The translations under genes were made by a program, and so were the position numbers. Below, in pieces: positions 45,867-55,555 of a stretch of 64,000 nt of DNA. Source of the stretch: Type-B symbiont of Plautia stali. Lineage in GTDB: Bacteria; Pseudomonadota; Gammaproteobacteria; Enterobacterales; Enterobacteriaceae. The stretch lies in assembly GCA_001485295.1 (NCBI GenBank), contig BBOA01000004.1, positions 1 through 64,000 of the forward strand. The letters run 5' to 3'. The stretch's first letter is position 1, and the number at the start of each line of letters is the position of its first letter. The notes below the pieces were generated by a model. That model saw only the letters and a program-made list of their open reading frames with translations, had not been told where the DNA came from and searched no databases.

Positions 45867-46688
45867 CTACATTCTGTGCAGCTTTGGAGTAATCAGCGTT
45901 TTTCCTCTGCTTTTGCTTTCACCTGCTGCTAGACAGCTTCCATCTGCTCTAGCGTCGCCTCGGGCATCGCGAGTCCCTACATTGGCAATAATCACCTCTA
46001 CCGCGCGAAAGCGGCGCTCGAACTTATCGTTCGCCTTCTGCAGCGCGGTTTCCGCTTTGCTGCCGAGATGACGCGACAGATTCACAGTGGCGAACAGCAA
46101 ATCGCCGATCTCCTCCTCCAGCTTGTGTGGATCGACGGTCGCCTGCTGCACCTCTTGCATCACTTCGTCGATCTCCTCATACACTTTATCCAGCACCGGG
46201 CCGATCGAGGTCCAGTCAAAGCCGACGTTATGGCAGCGCTTCTGGATTTTATGGGCACGCATCAGCGCCGGCAGCGCTTTAGAAATGTCGTCGAGCGCCG
46301 AATGCTGCGCCTTTTCCGCCCGCTCCGCGCCTTTAATCGCCTCCCAGTTCTTCAGCATCTCGGTGCTGTTCTCGACGCTGGCGTCGCCGAAAATATGTGG
46401 ATGGCGACGCTCCAGCTTGTCGCTGATAGCGTTGCAGATATCGTTGAAGTTAAAGCGCTCCTGCTCGCTGGCCATCTGTGCGTAAAACACTACCTGAAAC
46501 AGCAGGTCGCCCAGCTCGCCGCGCAGGTCGTTGAAGTCTTCGCGCTGGATGGCGTCTAGTACTTCATAGGTCTCTTCCAGCGTATAGGGCGCGATAGAAG
46601 CGAAGGTTTGCTCGCGATCCCACGGGCAGCCGCGTTGCGGATCGCGCAGAGTTTGCATAATGCCCAGCAGGCGATCGAGTGCGCTCAT
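45867..46688 (-). CDS. mazG: Nucleoside triphosphate pyrophosphohydrolase MazG, frameshifted C-terminus
   Basis: Hydrolyses NTPs; in E. coli lowers ppGpp during starvation. From ATG 46688 the two MazG domains are complete, including YTLEETYEVLDAI, GELGDLLFQVVFYAQ and EEEIGDLLFATVNLSRHLG. Near 45965 a frameshift replaces the last about 22 residues; the native end is one frame over (LAMPEATLEQMEAV, then TAG where relatives have tryptophan, then QQVKAKAEEKR and TGA at 45893). The catalytic glutamates survive, so the protein could still work; status uncertain. Confidence 0.7.
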   Translation of the reverse strand: MSALDRLLGIMQTLRDPQRGCPWDREQTFASIAPYTLEETYEVLDAIQREDFNDLRGELGDLLFQVVFYAQMASEQERFNFNDICNAISDKLERRHPHIFGDASVENSTEMLKNWEAIKGAERAEKAQHSALDDISKALPALMRAHKIQKRCHNVGFDWTSIGPVLDKVYEEIDEVMQEVQQATVDPHKLEEEIGDLLFATVNLSRHLGSKAETALQKANDKFERRFRAVEVIIANVGTRDARGDARADGSCLAAGESKSRGKTLITPKLHRM

Positions 46689-46749
46689 GGTCAGTCCTTG
46701 TTCAATCGGGGGAGAGGAAAGCGGGGATGAGCGCACTCATCTAGCAAAA

Positions 46750-48982
46750 TCAGTGAAGACGTCGGGCGTTGATGATATCAGGCACCTTGGTTGAGCCACG
46801 ACAGCATGTGGCTCAGCACCTTCTAGTTGTAGATTTCGATATCCATATCAATGGTCGCCAGCTGCTTTCGGGTGTCGCTGCTGCTGGAGACGCCCAGCAC
46901 GTTGACCTTCTCGTTGGCGAGAATAGTGGTGATGTCGCGCAGCAGGCCGCTGCAATCGTTGGCGAAGACACGTACCACCAGCGAGAGCCGCTGGTGTGGC
47001 TTTCGCCCCACACCGCGTTGATGATGCGCTCCGGCGCGTGGGAGATCAGCTCCGCCAGCTGTTCGCAGTCGGCGCGGTGAATCGAGATGCCCCGTCCCTG
47101 CGTGATAAAGACGACGATGTCGTCGCCTAGAATAGGCTGGCAGCAGCGCGCGATATGGTGCATCAGGTTGCCGACCCCTTCGACCACCACGCGACTGCTC
47201 TCTTTGCGCGACGACGGCGAGTAGCTTTTCTGCGTCAGCTGGCGCAGCGCCTCGCGATCTTCCTCTTCCGCGCTCGGCTTGTTAAGCTTCGCATGCAGGA
47301 AGTTCACCATTTGATTGAGGCGAGTATCGCCGCCGCCGATCGCCGCCAGCACCTCGTCAAGTGAGGTGACGTTATAGCGCGGCAGGATCAGCTTCTCCGC
47401 CTCGTGCAGACTGATATCGAGCTGGTTCAGCTCGCTGTCGAGGATCTGGCAGCCCGCCGCAATGTTTTTGGCGCGATCCTGCTTGCGGAACCAGTTGTGA
47501 ATTTTGGCGCGCCCGCGGCTGGTGGTGATATAATCGAGATTCGGATTCAGCCAGTCGCGGCTCGGGTTCGGCTGTTTCTGGGTGATCACTTCGATCTGAT
47601 CACCCATCTGCAGCTGATAGGTAAAGGGCACGATGAGGCCGCCGATCTTGGCGCCGATGCAGCGGTGACCGATATCGCTGTGAATATGGTGGGCGAAATC
47701 GAGAGGCGTCGAGCCGGCGGGCATATCCACCACGTCCCCTTTCGGGGTAAAGACGTAGACGCGATCGTCGAACACCTGACTGCGCACCTCTTCCAGCATC
47801 TCGCCGGAATCGGACATTTCTTCCTGCCAGGCGATAAGCTTACGCAGCCAAGCGGATACGCTCTTCGTGGCCGCAAGCGCCGCGCGTGCGGCCAGTGCTC
47901 GTCCCCTCTTTGTATTTCCAGTGCGCGGCGACGCCCTGCTCGGCGTCTTCGTGCATCTGCCGGGTGCGGATCTGGATCTCGACAGTTTTGCCTTTCGGAC
48001 CAAGCACCACGGTGTGAATCGACTGATAGCCGTTCGGCTTGGGGTTGGCGACATAGTCGTCGAACTCCGCCGGCAGGTGGCGATAGAGGGTGTGTACGAT
48101 GCCGAGCGCGCCGTAGCAGCCCTGCAGGCGCTCGGCAACGATGCGCACTGCGCGCACGTCGAATAGCTCGTTGAACGCCAGCGACTTCTTCTGCATCTTG
48201 CGCCAGATGCTGTAGATATGTTTCGGGCGGCCGTAAACCTCGGCGCGCACGCCCTCTTTCATCATCTCTTTGCGCAGCGAATCGACGAAATTCTCGATGT
48301 ACTGCTCGCGGTCGATGCGGCGCTCGTGCAGCAAGTTGGCGATGCGTTTATATTCGTCGGGATGCAGGTAGCGGAAGCAGTAATCCTCCAGCTCCCACTT
48401 CAGCTGACCGATGCCGAGGCGGTTGGCGAGCGGCGCGTAGATGTTGGTGCTCTCTTTCGCCGCCAGCACACGCTCATCTTCCGGCGCGTCTTTCATCTCG
48501 CGCAGGTTCATGATACGTTCCGCCAGCTTGATCACCACGCAACGGAAATCTTCCACCATCGCCAGCAGCATGCGGCGCACGTTGTCCACCTGCTCGGAGG
48601 CCATCGAGTCGTTGTGGATCGCTTTAAGCTGACGAATGGCGTCCATATCGCGCACGTCATGCACCAGCGTGACGATGCCGTTGCCGAAGGTTTCGCTTAG
48701 TTCCTCTTCGCTTACCACCTCCGCATTCGCCAGCGGGAAGATTAGCGCGGCGCAGGAGCTTTCGGTATCCATGCTAAGCATGGAGAGGATCTCTACCATC
48801 TCGATGCCGCGCCACAGCAGCAGCGACTGATCGGGATGATCCTGCGTCTGGACTTCGCAGTAGCGCCAAGTTTCAGCTATGCGTTCACATGATTGCGGGT
48901 TGGCAATGCCAAGACTAGCGATCCAATGCTCGGGAGCGAACTCCCCTGCCATATTTAAATACGCACTTCTGACCGCAACCAT
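46750..48982 (-). pseudogene. relA: Broken ppGpp synthetase RelA, open through the synthetase domain
   Basis: Starts MVAVRSAYLNMAGEF at 48982. An open frame of about 380 aa (to 47840) covers the inactive hydrolase-like domain and the synthetase domain (EVYGRPKHIYSIWRKMQ, NPKPNGYQSIHT, HWKYKEG). A frameshift near 47885 then separates it from the TGS, helical, zinc-finger and ACT parts, which continue in another frame (DDRVYVFTPKGDVVDMPAGS ...), with a further shift near 46995, a TAG at about 46824 and a last shift near 46790. Full RelA is lost; a truncated product is possible. Confidence 0.88.
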
Positions 48983-49015
48983 ATACTCTCCTGCCACAGC
49001 AGCATTAATTGCCGC

Positions 49016-50020
49016 TTATGTTTTGCTGAACTGCACGATGGATTCGAGATGACGGATATGAGGAAACATATCCAGCATCGCGACTCTTTCCATGCGCCAT
49101 AACGCCCGCCGCTCCGACGTGCGCTGGATAGCGCAATACCTTGTTAAATCCCTGCGTCGCCCACGGCTGGCGCGCAACGTCTTCCTCTAGGTTATGCTGG
49201 AAGAAGCGGACATTTTTCAGATTATTCAGTTGTGAATTATACGTTCCCTATCGCACTAAAGCTGCAACACCCTCCACACTCACTACATTTTGTACGAATG
49301 TTCCTACAGGAACCATGCCATCGCTTGCGTTACCATCTGCTGATTTATCGCGTCGTTGACCTGAATAAAGTCCTGTGAACTAAGGTCAGCCGCGCTTCGC
49401 CTGAATGGCAAAACGGCTCGTCGCCGCGGACTTTTTCTAGCGCGTCGTCGCCGTCGAGAAACAGCATCAGGCTCTGCTTATGTGAAAAACGTTCCAGTTT
49501 TTCATGATCGTCGGCGTGCAGCAAGTCGAGCTGACGCATCACCATCAGCGGGCCGTTATCCGCCAGCACCAGCTCGACGTCTCCCAGTCAGCTGGCCGCT
49601 TTCAGCGCGCCAAGGCAGTCGCGAAGCGGCAGCAGCAACGCCTCAAGTTCGGGCGCCAGAATGGGGCACGCGCGGCTCGCCACCAGATCGTTGCTCACTT
49701 CCTGACGAAACCCCATATGCAGCTCGCGCGTTTTCGGCTGCCACTGAAAGCCGCCACAGCGCGTAAAGTGCGGGCAGCGCGGCGCGGACCTACTCCGGGC
49801 TGGTGCTCTGAGGAGCCGCGTTGCCTTGCCGCGCCCGTAGTGGCGCTTCTCCTCCACCAGCGTGACCTCCGGCCCGCTCGCCAGGCAGCGCGCTTCTGAT
49901 AAACAGGGTTTTACTCTGATGCCGCGCCACGTCCTGGCCGAAGGGATCAAGCTCATCGACGGTGACGGTGATGCGTTGCTTAGTCGTCACGCGCTGTTTT
50001 GCTGAGTAAAATTGCGCCAC
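49016..50020 (-). pseudogene. rlmD: Broken 23S rRNA (uracil-1939-C5)-methyltransferase
   Basis: N-terminus [19 protein letters not shown] with a TRAM domain ([15 protein letters not shown]), iron-sulfur region PHFTRCGGFQWQ (altered cysteines), QMGFRQEVSNDLV, FIQVNDAINQQMV, NVRFFQHNLEEDVA and MLDMFPHIRHLES. Frameshifts occur throughout, and the SAM-binding motif I (normally DLFCGMGNF) is removed by a deletion around 49295-49310. Upstream of relA as in E. coli. Confidence 0.88.
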
Positions 50021-50106
50021 AGTGTTCACTGTTCTCAAAAAATTTCAGCGTGCACATGACTGAGCACGTCACAGGGATAATGGGCTTGCAAAAGCCGGCG
50101 ACTATT

Positions 50107-52018
50107 ATGACGAAATACAGCCTGCAGGCGCGAATGATGATTTTAATTCAGGCGCCGACATTGATGATTGGTCTGCTGCCCAGCTCGTTTTTCGTGGTGC
50201 ACCGCTACAACGAACTGCAGCGTCAGGTGATCGACGCGGACGCTAGCATTATCAAGCCGCTGGCGGTCTCCAGCGAATACAGTATGACTTGGCACGACCG
50301 CGACGCCACCTGCGCGCTGGTCAGTCTGCTGCACCGTCGCCACTCCGATATTGTCCGCACCCTCTCGGTGTTCGATAACTACAACTATCTTTATGTCACC
50401 TCGAATAACAACCTGAGTCTACTTCAGCAGCAAGAGGATATCCGCACGCTGCCGGATGAGGTTTCTATGGAGCGCCACGGCAAACTGCTGATCCTGCGCA
50501 CGCCGATCACTTCGGAGCGCTACACGCTGGACGAACTGCCCAGCGTCAAAACCAAACTGGCAGATAATCCGCTCGGCTGCGTGGCGATCGAGCTTAACCT
50601 GCAGTCGGTGCGCCTGCAGCAGTATAAAGAGGTGTTCGTCGCCACTCTGATGCTGCTGTTTCGCCTCTGCATCGCCATACTGTTCGCCTATCGCCTCTGA
50701 TGGGCGACGTCACCGGCCCGCTCCGCAATATGGTCACCGCCGTCGACCGCATTCGCCGCGGCCAGCTCGACAGCCGCGTCGAAGGCTACATGCTGGGCGA
50801 GCTGAGCATACTAAAAACAGCATTAACGCCATGGCGACGCTGACCGCCTACCATGAAGAAATGTAGCACCATATCGATCAGGCAGACCTACGATCTGCAG
50901 GAAACTCTAGAGCAGGTGTAAATCCAGAACATCGAGCTGGACCTAGCGAAAAAGTGCGCGTAGGAAGCGGCGCGCATTAAGTCGGAGTTTCTCGCCAATA
51001 TGTCCATGAGCGGCGCACGCCGCTCAACGGCATGATCGGCTTTCTACCCGTCAGATGCTGAAAACCTCGCTTGGCGTCATGCAGCGCGACTATATGCACA
51101 CTATCGAGCATTCGGCCAATAACTTACTCAGCATTATCAACGATGTGTTCGGCTTCTCTAAGCTGGAGGTGTGCAAGCTGGTGCTGGAGTCGATCCCCTT
51201 CCCGCTACGCGCCACGCTGGACGAAACCATCGTGCTGCTGGCACCTTCGGCTCATGAGAAAGGGCTGGAGCTGACGGTGCTGTGCGACTGCAGCATGCCT
51301 GATAACGTCAGCGGCGACCCATTACGCCTGCAGCAGATCCTGATCAACCTGCTGGGCAACGCTATCAAGTTTACCGAGCGCGGCACTATATCGATCTGCG
51401 CGTCGAGCTAGAAATCTAGGTGCACAACTCCGGCATTGGCATTTCTGAGCAGCAGCAGACGCAACTGTTTCATGCCTTTCGCTAGGCGGACGCCAGCATC
51501 TCTCGCCGCCACGGCGGCACCGGGCTGGGACTGGTGATCACCTAGAAGCCGGTTAGCGAAATGGGCGGCGAAATTACCTTCCACAGCCGCGTCAACGAAG
51601 GATCGACCTTCTGAGTGCGGATACAGCTCGATCTCAATCCCAACGTGCCGACGCTGCAGCGCGCGCTCGACGCCCTGTCGCGGTAGGCGATCGCCGCCGC
51701 GCGCGGCCAGCCGCTGGATATTATTCTGATAGATATTCAAATGTGGCGGTCACAGCGCATGCCATCGACGGCGAGCGCGAACACCTTATCAAAGCGGGGG
51801 TAAACGACAAAAGCCGGCTGAGCTAGCTGCTGGCGCGCTACAGCCCGACGCTGCCGGCGATCGCCACGCCGGTGCCTGCGGTATCGCCGTCGCTCGACTG
51901 GGAGCTGGCGCTGCGTCAGAGCAGCGATATCGACGATCTGGAGCCGGAGCTACTGTAGCTACAGGATGAGATGGAGAACGTGCCGCGCGAAGCGCGGCGG
52001 TTACTGGGTGAAAGCTAA
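50107..52018 (+). pseudogene. barA: Broken hybrid sensor kinase BarA
   Basis: Begins MTKYSLQARMMILIQAPT and stays open for the periplasmic sensor (to TGA 50700). HAMP ([18 protein letters not shown]), the mangled H-box at about 51000 (native SHELRTPLNG), the N box ([18 protein letters not shown]) and G2 (RRHGGTGLGLVI) follow in shifting frames, with TAG at about 50865, 50961, 51484, 51543 and others. Receiver domains are mostly deleted; the end is NVPREARRLLGES. The kinase is clearly dead. Confidence 0.93.
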
Positions 52019-52148
52019 AGAGCAGAAAAGCGCGCGCGGCGACAGGTTACTCAGAAAGCGTCCTGCCGCCACGTCGCAACAGCAGTGGCGGCAGGCTAAC
52101 ACTGCGGGGCTGGCCGAACTCAACCGAATAACGGAAGCGCACGGTTTA

Positions 52149-53045
52149 TTATCGGACCAGAACCCGCTGTTTTAACGCTTGACGGCTTTCGGCCGCCACA
52201 CCCCCACACAACATCGCAATCGCTAGCGTAAACAGAACGCCGACGCTCGCCTTGCCGCTCACCTGCAGCACGGCGTTGAGCGGCACAACGAAAAAGCCGC
52301 CCAGCGCACCCGTGACGATCAGCAGCAGGTTGGCGCTGATCAGCGAATGCTACATTGAGAAGATCACCATCATCACGCCGATCAGCACGCCCACAGGCAT
52401 ACAGCGGCGCACCGTCTCCAGCGTTACTAGCTTCGCCGCCGTGCCCGCGCCGAACACGATGCTGATCGCCACCATGGCGTTCAGAATGGTCGGCGTGGCG
52501 TTGTCGCTGATGCTAAGCGGCGCAGGGGCGATAAAAACTGCGCAGGATCGCACCGGGATTCCAGCTCTAGCCGGGACGCGCCGCCGCCAGCGTCGGAATA
52601 AGGAGGTTCGCCACCACCGCGTAGGTCAGTATGCAGACCGTCAGCGCCGCCAGCAGGCTCCAGTCGGTGAGCACGCCGTCCGACACCTAGCCAAGCAGAA
52701 TGGCGGCGATAGTGGAACTCTCCATCATGCCGTTGGCTTTCACCAGCTTCTCGCCATAGGTCAGCTCGGTCAGGATCCCATACTTGACGGGCGAGTAGGC
52801 CGCCGTGCCGACGCACACCAGCGTATAGCCGATAAAGGGATCGAAGCCGAAGCAGATCAGCAACGTGCCCAGCAGCTTCAGACTGTTGGCGAACATCACC
52901 ACCCGGCCCTTGGCGAAGCTGTCAGCCAGCTGGCCGACAAAGGGTGCCAGCAGGATATAGGCAGCGGCGAACAGCATCTGCATCACCGGCTGGCTCCAGT
53001 CAGGATAGCGCTCGCTTTTCAGCAGTGCTAGGGTGGCGAACAGAA
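52149..53045 (-). pseudogene. lplT: Broken lysophospholipid transporter LplT, fused to aas
   Basis: Segments match LplT in order: [51 protein letters not shown], then TAG at about 52687 (LLG-Q-VSDG), RPG-TAG-SWN near 52566, [19 protein letters not shown] and [16 protein letters not shown], then a jump to the last helix. The N-terminus is missing and joined in frame to the Aas C-terminal segment at about 53045. Confidence 0.88.
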
Positions 53046-54291
53046 CCAGCGCTTCGCCGCGGTTGCCGTCGGCGCGCAGTGACGCCGCATGCTGTTTCTC
53101 CGGCGACGCTTTCAGGGCAATCTGCTCGACGCTCTCCAGCGACACCATCTCGCCGGCAATCTTGGCGAAGCGTTTAGCACGGCCTTAGAGCTGACAGAAG
53201 CCGTCTTCGTCGAAGCTGACGACATCGCCGGTATTATACCAGACCGCTTCCAGCTGCCCTTCACCGTTGTCGGCGGCGGGCGCTTCCAGCACGCCAAGCT
53301 TCTCGACGCGCAGATAGCCTTTCATGATATTCGGCCCGCGCAGCTACAGGCGTCCGCTCTGCTCAATGCCATCGACTGACATCAGACGCGATCCATGCCT
53401 AGCAAAATACGGCCGACGGTGTGTGCGCTTTCGCCGCCATCGGCACGTTGATCGCCACCACTGGCGCGCATTCGGTCACGCTGTAGCCTTCAAGAATGCG
53501 GATGCCATATTTCTCCATAATGCGCGAGGATCCAGAGCTTATCCTAGGTCGTCACGCTGTCGCGCAGATCCTCTAGGTAGATGCACTCCACCTCGCTCAG
53601 CCCCTGCGGCAAATGCCAGAGATTACCTTTTCCCAGAAACTGGCGCGAGGTAAAGACAGTTTTCACCTGCGCCGCGGTCAGCGCCGCGCGCATGCCGTTG
53701 ATATCAGCGGGTTGATATCAGCGGTGTAGTTAAGCATCGCCGGGACGCGGTCGCGCGCGTATTTCGCCTCTGGCATCGGAGTGCACGGCGCGGGCAGCAG
53801 CGTCAGGGTGATACGGGGAAAAATCGGCGCTTAAAGACGCCCGCCAAGCGGCCGAAAGGGGTGAACTCCGCGCCCTCGATGCGCATCGGCACCACGCTGG
53901 CTTGGGATTTAGCGACGACGAACCCGGCGCCGCTGTAGATCTTCATCAGCGAGCCAGTGACGGTAATGTGCCCTTCCGTGAAGATCACTACCGGACGACC
54001 GCTGCCGATCAGCCGCACCAGCTGTTTGATCGCCGTGGGGCGCGTCGGATCGAGTGGAACGAAGTCGATCAGCGGCTTCACCAGCCGCATATACCACTGC
54101 TCGCTAACGGAGGAGTAAACTGCGAAAAACGGCCTGATCGGTAGGAACATCACCAGCAGCACGCTGTCGAGAAAAGACATATGATTTGGCGCGATCAGCA
54201 CTTTTTCCTGATGTTGCAGCGCGGCGGCGTCGCCGCGCAGTTCCACCAGCCACAACAGGCAGCAGACCAGACGTAAAAATGTAAACAACAT
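53045..54291 (-). pseudogene. aas: Broken bifunctional acyltransferase / acyl-ACP synthetase Aas
   Basis: From ATG 54291 the acyltransferase domain is open ([10 protein letters not shown] with the NHxSxxD-like active site, [15 protein letters not shown]) to about 53808. An internal deletion then joins YARDRV to PAMLNYTAD; a 14-base tandem duplication (53697-53724) and TAG near 53548 follow; the adenylation C-terminus ([36 protein letters not shown]) ends in GEALVLF where it fuses to lplT. Phospholipid re-acylation is lost. Confidence 0.9.
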
Positions 54292-54297
54292 GCCCGC

Positions 54298-54385
54298 CGC
54301 CGAGCGTGGCGATCAGCGCCACGCTGGCGACATCCTTCAGGCGGATTTGCAAGCCGTCGCTGTTGACCTAGAGCAGCGCGTTTTC
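54298..54385 (-). pseudogene. Short fragment resembling an RND efflux permease
   Basis: Minus-strand frame ENALL-stop-VNSDGLQIRLKDVASV resembles the F-E-x-I-L-L-x-V-N-x-D-G-S-x-V-x-L-x-D-V-A segment of AcrB-type pumps. Only about 25 residues remain, with a TAG inside, so the call is weak. It sits between the omr-like remnant and aas. Confidence 0.35.
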
Positions 54386-54406
54386 TCACCTATCAATACC
54401 TCTAGA
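54386..54406 (-). ncRNA. Remnant of an OmrA/OmrB-type small RNA (5' end only)
   Basis: The minus strand reads AGAGGTATTGATAGGTGA, identical to the conserved 5' target-pairing end of enterobacterial OmrA/OmrB, and a TATAGC -10 box lies at 54410-54415. In E. coli omrA/omrB lie between aas and galR, the same synteny. The 3' part and terminator are absent, replaced by unrelated coding debris, and CCAG at the 5' end is TCTAG here. Likely a dead or altered sRNA. Confidence 0.6.
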
Positions 54407-54518
54407 AGCGCTATACTTGCACGCGGCGTCAGGACAAAACAGCGCGAAAACGCAACGAAATTTGGGGCAATGAAACCAAGTATGAATAAGTTTTACAACC
54501 TATCATACATTGATTTTA

Positions 54519-55555
54519 CTAATATTTATCCGAAGATGCGCTGTAGATGACGTCCGGCGCGATATTCATATGCTTCAGCACCGGCTCTATGATATTGCTA
54601 AACATGGGCGCTGCGCCCGAGCCGCCGAAGTGATCCCCGGCGGGGGGATAGTTAATCATCATCAGCGCCACTTCCGGGTGGCTGGCGGGCGCGATGCCGG
54701 CGGTGTAGTTGATGTAGCCGCCGTCACACTTGCCGCTGTCGCCTATCTTCTCCGCGGTACCGGTTTTAGTCGCCAGACTATAGTCCGGCACTGCTGCCTT
54801 GATACCGGTGCCGCCTGGCAGCACGTCGCTCTCCAGCATATGTACCACCTTCCGGGTTCGCCACCTGCTTGCCGAGCGCCGGCGGCGTGACGCGGGTGAT
54901 CGACAGGGGACGATAGACGCCGAACGAGCCAAGGATGGCGTATTTGCGAGCGATCTACAGCGGCGTCACGTGCAGGCAATAGACTAAGGAGAAGGTAGCG
55001 CGCTCGATATCCGCCCAGCGCTGACGGTACGCCAGAAAGTAGCCGACGCTTTCGCCGGTCATCCCCAGCTTGGTGGGTTTGCCCAACCCAAACGCCTAAT
55101 AGGTATTGACCAGCGCCTCGGCGGGCATCGTCAACGCGATATGGGAGACGCCAATGTCGCTCGACTTCTGAAGGATGCCGGTCATAGTGAGGCGCGGCTA
55201 GTGGCCGACGTCGCGGATCAGGTGGCCGTTAACCCCGATAAGGCGTGGTGTCGGTCACCGAATCAGGGCGCACCAGATGGCGTTCCAGCCCTTCCATCAT
55301 CACCAGCGGCTTCACGGTCGAACCCGGCTCGTAGCTGTCGTTGATAGCCGCGTTGCGCATCTGCGCCGGAGTCGCGCCGTCGTAGTTATTGGGGTTGAAC
55401 GGCGCATAAGAGGCCATGCCAAGGATTTCGCCGGTGTCTATCTTCACTAGCACCGTCACGCCGGAGTCCGCCTTGTTGAGCAGCACGCCGGCGCGCAGTT
55501 TGCTGTAAAGAGTGTACTGATCGAACTTATCGATGCTCAGCTGCACCGTCGACAT
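54519..55555 (-). pseudogene. Broken FtsI (PBP3) paralogue, N-terminus deleted
   Basis: Transpeptidase landmarks: TVQLSIDKFDQYTLYSKLRA, YEPGSTVKPLVMMEG (active-site STVK), GILQKSSDIGVSHIAL (an SSD where FtsI has SSN), and ATKTGTAEKIG (KTG). Broken by frameshifts near 55245 and 54850 and TAGs near 55097 and 54955. Fused at its 5' side to the bisC-like remnant. Not in the dcw cluster, so it is an extra copy rather than the essential divisome enzyme. Confidence 0.82.
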
